Shown here: positions 55,644 to 63,524 of the stretch, piece after piece
Position numbering within the stretch: position 1 is the first letter of the stretch
Layout: each line of letters starts with the position of its first letter
Origin: Clostridium kluyveri
GTDB lineage: Bacteria > Bacillota > Clostridia > Clostridiales > Clostridiaceae
NCBI RefSeq assembly: GCF_001902295.1
Contig: NZ_CP018335.1
Coordinates: 1-64,000 of the forward strand
Reading direction: 5' to 3'
DNA length: 64,000 bases
Program-made: the position numbers and the translations under genes
Notes under the pieces: model-generated
What the model was told of the DNA's origin: nothing
The model's database searches: none
What the model saw: only the letters and a program-made list of their open reading frames with translations

Positions 55644-55952
55644 TTACTTGAAACTATCTATAAAGATCTTAAGAGCTTCAAGTTGGGAAGGAGTTAAATC
55701 TTTTGCACTGTTTAAAAGTTCTTTGAGTTCAGAAGTAAGAACTACATGTTCTGAATCGTCATTAAAAAATTCAGGGATAGTAATATGGAATATATTACAT
55801 AACTTAAATAAATTATCCATAGAACATTTCTTGGTATTATTTTCTAATCCCGAAATGAAACTTTGGTGAACATCCATTTTACACCCAAGTTCTTTGGTAG
55901 TTAATTTATTTAATTTACGTAATTCACGAATTCGACCGCCAATATCAAACAT
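55644..55952 (-). CDS. XRE repressor, CI-like (element C)
   Basis: 102 residues: HTH (LTTKELGCKMDVHQSFISGL, CSMDNLFKLCNIFHITIPEF), then a short helical tail (DLTPSQLEALKIFIDSF). Divergent from the XRE gene at 56118 across an operator-bearing region, so probably the prophage's main repressor. Confidence 0.85.
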   Translation of the reverse strand: MFDIGGRIRELRKLNKLTTKELGCKMDVHQSFISGLENNTKKCSMDNLFKLCNIFHITIPEFFNDDSEHVVLTSELKELLNSAKDLTPSQLEALKIFIDSFK

Positions 55953-56056
55953 AATTAAAGACTCCCTTTATAACCTTTAGGTAATTATATAATATATTTT
56001 ATTTTTACATAATTCAAGTTATATAAAAAATATTACCTATGGGTATAAAAAAGTAC

Positions 56057-56085
56057 TTGACGTTATTACCTTAAAGTAATAAGAT
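56057..56085 (+). promoter_or_regulatory. Early promoter with embedded operator
   Basis: TTGACG (56057-56062), 17-bp spacer and TAAGAT (56080-56085). The spacer is filled by the palindrome TTATTACCTTAAAGTAATAA (56063-56082). Related TTTAGGTAAT (55978) and TATTACCTAT (56032) sites lie upstream. Probably the repressed rightward promoter of the prophage. Confidence 0.75.
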
Positions 56086-56117
56086 TATATTAAATTAATG
56101 ACTAGGAGGTATTAAAA

Positions 56118-56348
56118 ATGCTCAGAGAAATAGTTGATGAACTTACTTCCATAAGAATAAAAAACAAAATAACAATGGATGAACTTTCTTTAAGATCAGG
56201 AGTAAGTCAAAAACATATTAGCAATATAGAGAACCATAGAGCCACTCCTACAATTGAAACTTTGAATAAGATAGCCAATGGCTTAGGAGTGGACATTCAA
56301 CTGAAAATTAGTAATCACATCCCACGAAATCAAAAAGAAGTAGTGTAA
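56118..56348 (+). CDS. Cro-like XRE regulator (element C)
   Basis: 76 residues with one HTH (ITMDELSLRSGVSQKHISNI, TPTIETLNKIANGLGVDI). First gene of the rightward early operon, divergent from the CI-like gene at 55644. ACTAGGAGG precedes the ATG. Confidence 0.85.
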   Translation: MLREIVDELTSIRIKNKITMDELSLRSGVSQKHISNIENHRATPTIETLNKIANGLGVDIQLKISNHIPRNQKEVV

Positions 56349-56391
56349 ATACTTCATACATTAATTCTACTACCAAAAGAAGGTGAAATAA

Positions 56392-56838
56392 ATGGTACAA
56401 GAGTACAGAAATATCTACCAAATAGCGAGGGAAAGTGCAGGTTTTACCCAAGAAAAATCATCAGAGTTAATGGACATATCTGTGGATAGCCTTAGGGCCT
56501 ATGAAGGTGGCAAGAGAATACCTCCAGACAAAGTGGTTATCAAGATGATAGAAATTTACAACACACAGTATTTGGCATATCAACATCTAAAGACGAGTGC
56601 AGAGGTAGGGCAAAAGTATTTACCTCATATTGAAATCACAGATTTATCAACTGCTATTTTGAATTTACAGACACAAGTAGGAGACTACATCAATTGTGAA
56701 AAACTACTTATTAGGATTTGCTCTGACGGAAAAGTAAGCAAGGATGAAGAATGTGATTTTGAAAGAATAGCTAAAGAACTTAATGATGTGGTTGAAGCAA
56801 TTTATGCTTTTAAATTTGCAAAACAAAAATCTGAATAG
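56392..56838 (+). CDS. HTH protein, phage early region
   Basis: 148 residues. N-terminal XRE-like HTH (YQIARESAGFTQEKSSELMD, SVDSLRAYEGGKRIPP), followed by a helical region of unknown role (LIRICSDGKVSKDEECDFER). Common as the second gene after cro in clostridial phages. AAGGTGAAATAA precedes the ATG. Confidence 0.75.
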   Translation: MVQEYRNIYQIARESAGFTQEKSSELMDISVDSLRAYEGGKRIPPDKVVIKMIEIYNTQYLAYQHLKTSAEVGQKYLPHIEITDLSTAILNLQTQVGDYINCEKLLIRICSDGKVSKDEECDFERIAKELNDVVEAIYAFKFAKQKSE

Positions 56839-56853
56839 AAAGGAGGGACAACC

Positions 56854-57114
56854 ATGGAAATGCCGCAGAATGTTAATTTCAAAGAAATAATTAAGGATGC
56901 TATAAAGGAAGCTTTAAATGAAATTAGCAAGCCCACGTTAACACTAGATGAATGTAAGGAGTACTCAGGGATAGGGCGGAACAAACTAATGGAGCTTGTG
57001 TACGCTGAAAATTCTGATTTTCCGTACTTTAGAAATGGCGTTAAGATTTTAGTGAATAAAAAGAAGCTAGATTTATGGTTAGAGAGAGTTGCAGAAGAAA
57101 ACAGAGCTTTATAG
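56854..57114 (+). CDS. Excisionase-like DNA-binding protein (element C)
   Basis: 86 residues. After a helical start, LDECKEYSGIGRNKLMELVY and FPYFRNGVKILVNKKKLDLW form a MerR-like winged helix as in phage excisionase-family proteins. AAAGGAGGGACAACC precedes the ATG. Overlaps nothing; the next gene shares the MPQN start. Confidence 0.75.
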   Translation: MEMPQNVNFKEIIKDAIKEALNEISKPTLTLDECKEYSGIGRNKLMELVYAENSDFPYFRNGVKILVNKKKLDLWLERVAEENRAL

Positions 57115-57130
57115 GAAAGGAGCGAAAAAC

Positions 57131-57388
57131 ATGCTTGAAATGCCGCAGAATATAAAACAAAAGCTAAGGAATTTAAATTTAGTGTGTTTAAAGGTCAATA
57201 ACTTAGAAAAGCAGCTAGAAAAGGATTTTATGAGTTTTGGTGTAAATCCAGATGTTTTAAGAGGTGTTGGAAATGCAAAAGTCAGGACAGAAGCTTTTTC
57301 AGGCATAGTCAACTGCTCTGGAGACATAGAAGAAAACATAAAAGAAATTGAAAAAGTGTTTTTGTACTATGTTGGGAAGCAAAAATAA
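57131..57388 (+). CDS. Phage early protein, unknown
   Basis: 85 residues from ATG 57131 (AAAGGAGCGAAAAAC upstream), starting MLEMPQNIKQKLRNLNLVCL. Helical and charged. Its start resembles that of the preceding gene (MEMPQN). Not recognised. Confidence 0.6.
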   Translation: MLEMPQNIKQKLRNLNLVCLKVNNLEKQLEKDFMSFGVNPDVLRGVGNAKVRTEAFSGIVNCSGDIEENIKEIEKVFLYYVGKQK

Positions 57389-57409
57389 AAAACGAAAGGA
57401 TGATCTAAG

Positions 57410-57619
57410 TTGGCAAAATACACGTTGACAGTTAAAAATAGTGTATTTGCAGGAGCACAGGTAACACGCAAGGAATTGGCTCAAACTATTATTCAGGAAC
57501 TATGTTACCCGCATGAAAATATTGATTACTATACTAATAATTTAGGGAATTTACCCCTAGATGAATATTCAGAGGAATTGAAGAATATGGAACGACCATG
57601 TAGGAGGAGAAGGAGGTAA
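57410..57619 (+). CDS. Small phage protein with Arg-rich tail, unknown
   Basis: 69 residues from TTG 57410 (GAAAGGATGATC upstream): MAKYTLTVKNSVFAGAQVTR, ending in a run of arginines. The basic tail suggests nucleic-acid contact. Not recognised. Confidence 0.55.
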   Translation: MAKYTLTVKNSVFAGAQVTRKELAQTIIQELCYPHENIDYYTNNLGNLPLDEYSEELKNMERPCRRRRR

Positions 57620-57624
57620 GAAGG

Positions 57625-58029
57625 ATGGCAAAGACTTATAGTTTATCAGAAGCAATACAAATGTTGGAGAAAAATCATAAATTGGAGTTTAAACAGTATA
57701 CGGATGTGGATGGAGTTGTTTTTCTTAAATTAAACGATAGAGGTTGGTTAGTTAGTAGGAACGCTCATGGAGATGAAATAATTATTGATATAGAAGGAAA
57801 ATGGGAATTAGTTCAGAAACCAGTAACTTTTATGGAAGCTTTAGAGAGTGGGAAATGGGTTAAAGTTGAGCATGAGATTATACAACCAGAAAGATTCCTG
57901 AGTGACTATGGAGATACAACACATTGGAACTCAATAGATCATTTGTTATATCTCTTATCTAATGTTTTGGGTACAGCAGAATTGAGAGAAGTCATTTTAG
58001 AGGGCAAATGGTATATAAAGGAGGATTAA
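57625..58029 (+). CDS. Phage protein, unknown (related to next gene)
   Basis: 134 residues (KTYSLSEAIQMLEKNHKLEF ... LREVILEGKWYIKED). A repeated E(K/R)GKW motif appears at about residues 53, 77 and 129. The C-terminal (AEIIKNGQWYLKI-like) ending recurs in the next protein, so the two are related. AAGAAGG precedes the ATG. Confidence 0.6.
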   Translation: MAKTYSLSEAIQMLEKNHKLEFKQYTDVDGVVFLKLNDRGWLVSRNAHGDEIIIDIEGKWELVQKPVTFMEALESGKWVKVEHEIIQPERFLSDYGDTTHWNSIDHLLYLLSNVLGTAELREVILEGKWYIKED

Positions 58030-58031
58030 GG

Positions 58032-58247
58032 ATGAATGATTTTAACGAGGTATTATTGGAATCTATAAAGTACAATCCAGACATAAAGGTTAAGGTGGAG
58101 CACCCTTTAATACAGAAAGAAGGGCTAAAAAATATATTTGATGGCTATATGATGTTTTCATGTATCATGTATAATTTAAGTCTTTGCTTCAAGAATGAGC
58201 AACTAGCAGAGATAATCAAAAACGGACAATGGTATTTGAAAATTTAG
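58032..58247 (+). CDS. Phage protein, unknown (paralogue of previous C-terminus)
   Basis: 71 residues from ATG 58032 (AAGGAGGATTAAGG upstream), overlapping nothing. Ends AEIIKNGQWYLKI, like the previous protein's LREVILEGKWYIKED. Probably diverged from a partial duplication. Confidence 0.55.
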   Translation: MNDFNEVLLESIKYNPDIKVKVEHPLIQKEGLKNIFDGYMMFSCIMYNLSLCFKNEQLAEIIKNGQWYLKI

Positions 58248-58264
58248 GAAGGGAGGTAAAGTAA

Positions 58265-58474
58265 ATGTTTAATGCCGAGGAAGTTAAAGGATTTAACAAA
58301 TTAAGTAATGCAGACAAGGACCTGTTCACAAGATTCTGTAAAAAGTTTTATGATGCATGGGAATATCCAGAGAAGCATAAACCGGTAAAAGTGCAAAAAA
58401 TGAAGGGGTATTTGAAGGTGACTTTGATTGATGGTGTGTGGCTACACATTACAAAGAATTGTGAGTGGTATTAG
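58265..58474 (+). CDS. Small phage protein, unknown
   Basis: 69 residues (MFNAEEVKGFNKLSNADKDL) ending LKVTLIDGVWLHITKNCEWY. The W/Y-rich ending again resembles the neighbouring GKWY-type proteins. GGGAGGTAAAGTAA precedes the ATG. Confidence 0.55.
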   Translation: MFNAEEVKGFNKLSNADKDLFTRFCKKFYDAWEYPEKHKPVKVQKMKGYLKVTLIDGVWLHITKNCEWY

Positions 58475-58504
58475 GTATGGAGAGGGAGAGGAGGAGGAAA
58501 GTAA

Positions 58505-58687
58505 ATGAGTAAATTAAACGGAAGCATGAAATCATTGGAAAAAGTATGTAAACCTGTAGTGGATTATATCAGAGATAACTATAACCCACACGTTACAGTG
58601 GTTATTACAGATAGCCAAATCAAGTTACTGGAAGACAAGATGAGTATACCGATAGAAAGTGATGGAAGGGAGGATGAAGATGTTTAA
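58505..58687 (+). CDS. Small phage protein, unknown
   Basis: 60 residues (MSKLNGSMKSLEKVCKPVVD ... YIRDNYNPHVTVVITDSQIK). GAGGAGGAAAGTAA precedes the ATG. Overlaps the next start. Not recognised. Confidence 0.55.
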   Translation: MSKLNGSMKSLEKVCKPVVDYIRDNYNPHVTVVITDSQIKLLEDKMSIPIESDGREDEDV

Positions 58688-58895
58688 CCAGAGATACAGA
58701 GCATATTTAAAAGCCACAGGTACAGACCCAAGCAAGGTAAGGGGATACCAATATATGGCGTGGCTTGAAGATATGTGGGATGAATTTTGGAAAGAGAAAG
58801 GCATAAAAGCAGATTTTGACTTTAACGGAGAACATAATAACGCATTTGATAATTGGCTGGAAGAGAAAGTTGGGAAGGAGGAAGCTAAATGCTAA
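58680..58895 (+). CDS. Small phage protein, unknown
   Basis: 71 residues from ATG 58680 (GGGAGG seven bases upstream; ATG 58674 is too close): MFNQRYRAYLKATGTDPSKV, aromatic-rich with WLEDMWDEFWKEKG. Not recognised. Overlaps both neighbours by a few bases. Confidence 0.55.
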   Translation: MFNQRYRAYLKATGTDPSKVRGYQYMAWLEDMWDEFWKEKGIKADFDFNGEHNNAFDNWLEEKVGKEEAKC

Positions 58896-59056
58896 ATGTA
58901 ATAATCCCAGAGGACAACATAAAGTTGGACAAACAGATTGCGGCTCTTGAATGGCAATTGAAGTACGACATCAGAGAGAAGGATAAGGAAATCCATCAGG
59001 CAGCTTATAACAGGCTGGTTGAGGAAAGGGAGAGGAGGAAGAGGAATGAGTTGTAG
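58889..59056 (+). CDS. Small helical phage protein
   Basis: 55 residues (MLNVIIPEDNIKLDKQIAAL, ending EERERRKRNEL), mostly charged helix. Overlaps the upstream gene by 7 bp and the downstream gene by 11 bp. Not recognised. Confidence 0.55.
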   Translation: MLNVIIPEDNIKLDKQIAALEWQLKYDIREKDKEIHQAAYNRLVEERERRKRNEL

Positions 59057-59201
59057 TTGTGCAAGGGTAACAGATGAATGGCATGGATGGGCATGTACTA
59101 TTACTGGAGGTGCTTGTGAATTTTTTATGCCTGATAGTAAATTATGTGCTGAACTATTTGGAGAGGGACCAGATGCAAATAATAAGGAGGATGAAAATTA
59201 A
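59046..59201 (+). CDS. Small Cys-rich phage protein
   Basis: 51 residues (MSCSCARVTDEWHGWACTIT, GGACEFFMPDSKLCAELFGE) with five cysteines, resembling small cysteine-rich clostridial phage proteins that probably bind zinc. GGAGAGGAGGAAGAGG precedes the ATG. Confidence 0.65.
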   Translation: MSCSCARVTDEWHGWACTITGGACEFFMPDSKLCAELFGEGPDANNKEDEN

Positions 59202-59450
59202 ATGAATGGATATTTACAGTGCTTGATAGACCAGTATGGAAAACTTGCTAAAAAAGCTCTGATACCTACAGAGAGGACTATTTACATTAAGGTTGTGACA
59301 GATTTAGTTGGATTACAGAACTTTTGTAAAAGCGAAGGTGAAACTGTAGCTGAAGATACTCCAAAGAAACATATGGTTGCCGAGTTTGTTGGTACAATGC
59401 CGGACTTAATGGAGTATTTGAAGAATCTAAATTCTAAGGGAGGCCAATAG
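59202..59450 (+). CDS. Phage early protein, unknown
   Basis: 82 residues (MNGYLQCLIDQYGKLAKKAL ... FVGTMPDLMEYLKNLNSKGG). Starts directly after the previous stop with AAGGAGGATGAAAATTAA upstream. Not recognised. Confidence 0.55.
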   Translation: MNGYLQCLIDQYGKLAKKALIPTERTIYIKVVTDLVGLQNFCKSEGETVAEDTPKKHMVAEFVGTMPDLMEYLKNLNSKGGQ

Positions 59451-59600
59451 ATGCGAGATAAGGAGTTTATGAAGCTGCAGAAAGAAAACAAGAAGCTTAG
59501 GGAACTTTTAAGAGAAGGTATTCAACTTGCGGAAGTTTGCGTGGAAAAGGTTAAGTGTCAGGAGGATGTGTGCAAGCCGTTGGAGATTAAGAAGGGTTAG
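59451..59600 (+). CDS. Small coiled-coil phage protein
   Basis: 49 residues (MRDKEFMKLQKENKKLRELL then REGIQLAEVCVEKVKCQEDV), with three cysteines near the end. The start abuts the previous stop; GGGAGGCCAATAG upstream. Not recognised. Confidence 0.55.
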   Translation: MRDKEFMKLQKENKKLRELLREGIQLAEVCVEKVKCQEDVCKPLEIKKG

Positions 59601-59614
59601 GAGGTGGAAAGAAA

Positions 59615-59785
59615 GTGAATTGTAACACCTGTAACCATTTAAAGGACAACCTGGAATATGACTATTATAAAAATTACCCAGCAGACTTATGCTACTGTGA
59701 CATAGAAAGTGAATTTTGGGAAGGGGATATATCAGCAGCATTAGGAAGCCCAATCGACTGTCCAGATTATAAGGAAAGAAGGTGA
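59615..59785 (+). CDS. Small Cys-rich phage protein
   Basis: 56 residues from GTG 59615 (GGAGGTGGAAAGAAA upstream): MNCNTCNHLKDNLEYDYYKN, with CNTC, CYC and DCPDY, a likely zinc site. Similar short proteins occur in clostridial phage early regions. Confidence 0.6.
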   Translation: MNCNTCNHLKDNLEYDYYKNYPADLCYCDIESEFWEGDISAALGSPIDCPDYKERR

Positions 59786-59790
59786 GTAAC

Positions 59791-59931
59791 ATGGATGCAC
59801 TTACAGTAAAGAAACTTAGAGAGTGCGAACTGGATAACAACGGGGAACTTTACGATCCGTTATCTGGAGAGACTTTTAAAGATATTGATGCACTGACGGA
59901 TGAGGAAGTAAAAATATTTATGGAGGGATAG
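59791..59931 (+). CDS. Small acidic phage protein, unknown
   Basis: 46 residues (MDALTVKKLRECELDNNGEL, GETFKDIDALTDEEVKIF). GGTGAGTAAC precedes the ATG. Not recognised. Confidence 0.5.
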   Translation: MDALTVKKLRECELDNNGELYDPLSGETFKDIDALTDEEVKIFMEG

Positions 59932-59934
59932 AAT

Positions 59935-60204
59935 ATGTGGATTAGAAGCCAGAACAGGAAAAGACTTGTAAATGTTGGGATGCTGGATATTTGTGATACT
60001 AGAATTTTCGTTAGTGAATTGCCAGGCCAAATCCCAAAATCGGGTATTTGTATTGGAAAGTATGAGAGCGAAGAAAAAGCAGTTAAGGTATTGGATGCAA
60101 TACAAAAACATGTTGAATTGATAGAACATAATAGAATGTTTATTAATCAACCAGAAGAACAATACAATTATGAGTATTATATTTTTGAAATGCCAGAGAA
60201 ATAA
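59935..60204 (+). CDS. Phage protein, unknown
   Basis: 89 residues (MWIRSQNRKRLVNVGMLDIC ... CIGKYESEEKAVKVLDAIQK). The pattern of a small beta-alpha domain, widespread in Firmicute mobile elements; function unknown. ATGGAGGGATAGAAT precedes the ATG. A short hairpin (GCCC/GGGC) follows at 60211. Confidence 0.65.
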   Translation: MWIRSQNRKRLVNVGMLDICDTRIFVSELPGQIPKSGICIGKYESEEKAVKVLDAIQKHVELIEHNRMFINQPEEQYNYEYYIFEMPEK

Positions 60205-60296
60205 AAAAAGCCCTCGCCAAAGGGCACAAAATTAAAACTTCGTTATCCCCATTCTACCGCAGAATGGGGGAAAAATCAAATATGGGAGGAATTAAA

Positions 60297-60566
60297 ATGG
60301 CAAAATTTGATATTAATGAATCTATAGAGGCTCAAGCAAAATTATGTGAAGATAAAGACTATCCACATTTTGCACCAAGTTCAGGAAAATGCTGGTGTTG
60401 TAATCAAAATATCTACGAACAAATTGGCTGGAAGCGTGATGAATTTGGTGATGGAATAAGAGTTGATTTAGAAAAGGCTGATTTTAAAACAGGGATATCC
60501 ACTGAAAAGGCCGGTAAAGAACTTATAACAGGTTGTCCACATTGTAATAGGACTTATTGTGATTAG
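60297..60566 (+). CDS. Zinc-ribbon-like phage protein
   Basis: 89 residues from ATG 60297 (GGGAGGAATTAAA upstream; an in-frame ATG at 60264 is less likely). Two cysteine clusters, KCWCCNQN and GCPHCNRTYCD, suggest a split zinc site. Function unknown. Directly precedes the SbcC-like ATPase. Confidence 0.65.
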   Translation: MAKFDINESIEAQAKLCEDKDYPHFAPSSGKCWCCNQNIYEQIGWKRDEFGDGIRVDLEKADFKTGISTEKAGKELITGCPHCNRTYCD

Positions 60567-60576
60567 GAGGTAGAAC

Positions 60577-62565
60577 ATGAGTAAAACAATAGTTTTAGAA
60601 AAACTGACTCTTAAGAATTTCAAAGGTATCAAGGACTTAACAATAGATTTTTCAAACATAACCAACATCTACGGTGACAATGCCACAGGAAAGACTACGA
60701 TATTTGATGCCTTTACATGGCTTTTGTTTAACAAAGACAGCCAGGATATAAGCAAATTTGATGTACAACCACTTGATGGGGACAATAAAGTAGTTCATAG
60801 GGTTGATACGGAAGTGGAAGCAGTACTTGAGATAAATGGTGTGAACATGTTGTTAAGGAAACTCTTGAAAGAAAAGTGGGTTAAACCAAAGGGAAAAACT
60901 GAATCAGAGTTTCAGGGTGCCACTGCTTCTTACTATATTGATGATGTACCCAAGAAAGAGAAAGAGTATAAGAAGAAAATAAATGAAATCATCCAGGAGG
61001 ATATATTTAAGCTCCTGACAAATCCAATGCATTTCTCAACTAAAATGACATGGCAGGAAAGAAAAAATATACTCATGGGAATGATAGGTGAAATTACAGA
61101 TCAGAATGTTATTGATTCAAAGGGAAAATTGAAACCTCTGGAAGAACTTCTTGTAAACAAGGATATAGATGAACTTAAAAAAAGCATAAATGCATCAAGA
61201 AAGAAATTGATCAAGGACAAGGAGTCAATACCTCCTAGAGTTGACGAACTTAGAAAAAGTATAAGAAAAGAAGATATTGACTTTAAAGCCTTGGAGTTTA
61301 GAAAACGTGGAATAGTTGCAGGAATGAAAAGTGTGGAGGAGCAGCTCCTTGATAAGACAAAACTTGATGATGAACTATTTATGAAGAAAGATAAACTTTA
61401 TGGACTTAAATCCAAATTAAAAGATATTGAACATGAGGAAGTTGAAAAGGCCGAAAGTGGAAGAGATAAAATAGCCCAGGATATAAGCAGCTTGAATGGG
61501 GAAATAGCTGAACTCAAGTTTGATATTAAATCCCTTGAAATGGAGAAAAACAACAACCTTAAAATAGCCAGCAACTTAGAAGTAGAAGTTAAGAATTTAA
61601 GGGACAAGTGGTATGAGGAAGATGCAAAAGTTTTTGAACTTCCAGAAGATGCACGTATATGTCCTACCTGCCACCGTCCTTTTGACGAGGAGGATATTGA
61701 AAGCCACAGGCAAGAGATGGAGGGGAACTTTAAACAGAATAAGTCCAAAATCTTGAAAAGTATAAAAGCTCAAGGTTTAGAAAAATCTAATGAACTTGAA
61801 AAGTATAAAGAGAGAGTATTGAATAATGAAACTGCCCTGAAAAATGCTAGGGATTCTCTGGAAAAGCTCAATAATGAAAAAGATAAACTTCAATCTGAAA
61901 TAGATAACTTCAAGGTGACCATAGACCTTGATAGTAATATGGAATATCAGGAGATATTAAAACAGGTGGAAGACCTTGAAATGGAACTCTCAAAACCAGT
62001 GGAACGGGATACCCAGATAAGAGAACTTAAAGAGAGAAAAGAAAGTATAGAAAAAGAACTTGAGGAGGTCAACTACAAGCTGGGATACAGGGAAATGAAT
62101 GATAGAACAAATGCCAGGATTGAGGAACTTTTGAACAAAGAAAAAGAGCTAAGCCAGCAGATTGCCAACTTGGATAAAAAAGAATCTCTGTGTGATGAAT
62201 TCATAAAAACCAAGGTTGAACTTATGGAATCAAGTATTAATTCTAAATTCAAATATGTTAAGTTCAGATTCTTTAAAACCTTGGTTAATGGAGGGATTGA
62301 AGAGGGCTGTGAACCCCTTGTAGATGGAGTTCCATTTTCTACGAACTTGAATTCAGGTGCCAGAATTAATGCCGGTATAGATATTATAAACACCTTGTCT
62401 CAGCACTACGGAATTAATGCACCAATATTTATAGATAACAGGGAAAGCACCACAAAACTTATAGATGTAGAGAGTCAAGTAGTCAATCTAGTGGTAAGCA
62501 AGTCAGATAAAAAATTAAGAATTGAAAATGGTGAACTTGTGGAGGAAAAGCAGCTTGCAAGTTAA
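60577..62565 (+). CDS. SbcC/Rad50-like AAA ATPase (phage)
   Basis: 662 residues. Walker A GDNATGKTT near residue 33, long coiled coils, a zinc-hook CPTCHRPF near 361 and a C-terminal nucleotide-binding half with a conserved NSGARINAGIDI signature region and FIDNRESTT. In clostridial phages such ATPases are encoded with RecT and a nuclease-like MBL protein as a recombination module. GGAGGTAGAAC precedes the ATG. Confidence 0.88.
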   Translation: MSKTIVLEKLTLKNFKGIKDLTIDFSNITNIYGDNATGKTTIFDAFTWLLFNKDSQDISKFDVQPLDGDNKVVHRVDTEVEAVLEINGVNMLLRKLLKEKWVKPKGKTESEFQGATASYYIDDVPKKEKEYKKKINEIIQEDIFKLLTNPMHFSTKMTWQERKNILMGMIGEITDQNVIDSKGKLKPLEELLVNKDIDELKKSINASRKKLIKDKESIPPRVDELRKSIRKEDIDFKALEFRKRGIVAGMKSVEEQLLDKTKLDDELFMKKDKLYGLKSKLKDIEHEEVEKAESGRDKIAQDISSLNGEIAELKFDIKSLEMEKNNNLKIASNLEVEVKNLRDKWYEEDAKVFELPEDARICPTCHRPFDEEDIESHRQEMEGNFKQNKSKILKSIKAQGLEKSNELEKYKERVLNNETALKNARDSLEKLNNEKDKLQSEIDNFKVTIDLDSNMEYQEILKQVEDLEMELSKPVERDTQIRELKERKESIEKELEEVNYKLGYREMNDRTNARIEELLNKEKELSQQIANLDKKESLCDEFIKTKVELMESSINSKFKYVKFRFFKTLVNGGIEEGCEPLVDGVPFSTNLNSGARINAGIDIINTLSQHYGINAPIFIDNRESTTKLIDVESQVVNLVVSKSDKKLRIENGELVEEKQLAS

Positions 62566-62591
62566 ATTGAGAATAAGGGAAGGTGATATAA

Positions 62592-63524
62592 ATGGAAAAT
62601 AAAAGCACTGCAATAACACTAGCCAAAGAGGATGCCCTAAATCAGATAACGGAAAAGATAGGGGAACTTAGAAAAAATAATGATATAGCATTTCCTCCTA
62701 ATTATTCAGTTGCCAATGCCCTAAACAGTGCATGGCTCCAACTTCAGGAAGTCAAGGACAAGAGCAATAAACCGGCACTTGAGGTATGTACCAAAAATTC
62801 AATTATAGGTTCTCTTTATGATATGTGCCTGCAGGGACTGACACCTGCTAAAAAACAATGCTATTTTATAGTCTACGGAAACCAGCTGCAGCTTATGAGA
62901 AGTTATATGGGAACTGTAGCAGTAACAAAGAGATTAAAAGGTGTTAAAGATATAAAAGCTTATTGCATTTACGAGGGTGATGAATTTGAACAGACATATG
63001 ATCTGGATACAGCAACTTTAAAGATTAGTAAATTCAATCCCAAGTTTGAAAATATAGATACAAATAAAATCAAAGGTGCCTTTGCAGTAGTAATCGGAGA
63101 GAATGGTCCCATCCATGTAGAGGTAATGAATATCGACCAGATTAGAAAAGCATGGGGACAGGGTATTGCCTATAAAAGTGGAAAATCTACAGCCCATAAT
63201 AATTTTACAGATGAAATGGCAAAGAAATCGGTGATAAACAGGGCTTGCAAGATGTATGCAAATACTTCTGACGACAGTGACCTTTTGATTGAAGCTTTTA
63301 ACAATACGGACAAGACCTATGATGAGGAGAGCATGGTAGGTAATGTTGAATATGAAGTTAAGGAAGAGATAAAGGAAAAGGCCAATAAGAAGTCTATAGA
63401 TATAAAGGCTTCTGAGGAAAAGACGGAAAAGCAGAATGTAATTGATGTGGAGCCTGAGAAGGTGGAAGAAAAACATAATTCAACCCCTACAGAACAAACT
63501 GAAACGGAAGGGCCAGGATTTTGA
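62592..63524 (+). CDS. recT: RecT family single-strand annealing protein
   Basis: 310 residues. RecT signatures: LEVCTKNSIIGSLYDMCLQGL, TPAKKQCYFIVYGNQLQLM, GTVAVTKRL and ITD-like EMAKKSVINRACKMY. The C-terminal 60 residues are acidic and low-complexity. It anneals single strands in phage recombination. GGAAGGTGATATAA precedes the ATG; its TGA overlaps the next ATG. Confidence 0.93.
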   Translation: MENKSTAITLAKEDALNQITEKIGELRKNNDIAFPPNYSVANALNSAWLQLQEVKDKSNKPALEVCTKNSIIGSLYDMCLQGLTPAKKQCYFIVYGNQLQLMRSYMGTVAVTKRLKGVKDIKAYCIYEGDEFEQTYDLDTATLKISKFNPKFENIDTNKIKGAFAVVIGENGPIHVEVMNIDQIRKAWGQGIAYKSGKSTAHNNFTDEMAKKSVINRACKMYANTSDDSDLLIEAFNNTDKTYDEESMVGNVEYEVKEEIKEKANKKSIDIKASEEKTEKQNVIDVEPEKVEEKHNSTPTEQTETEGPGF

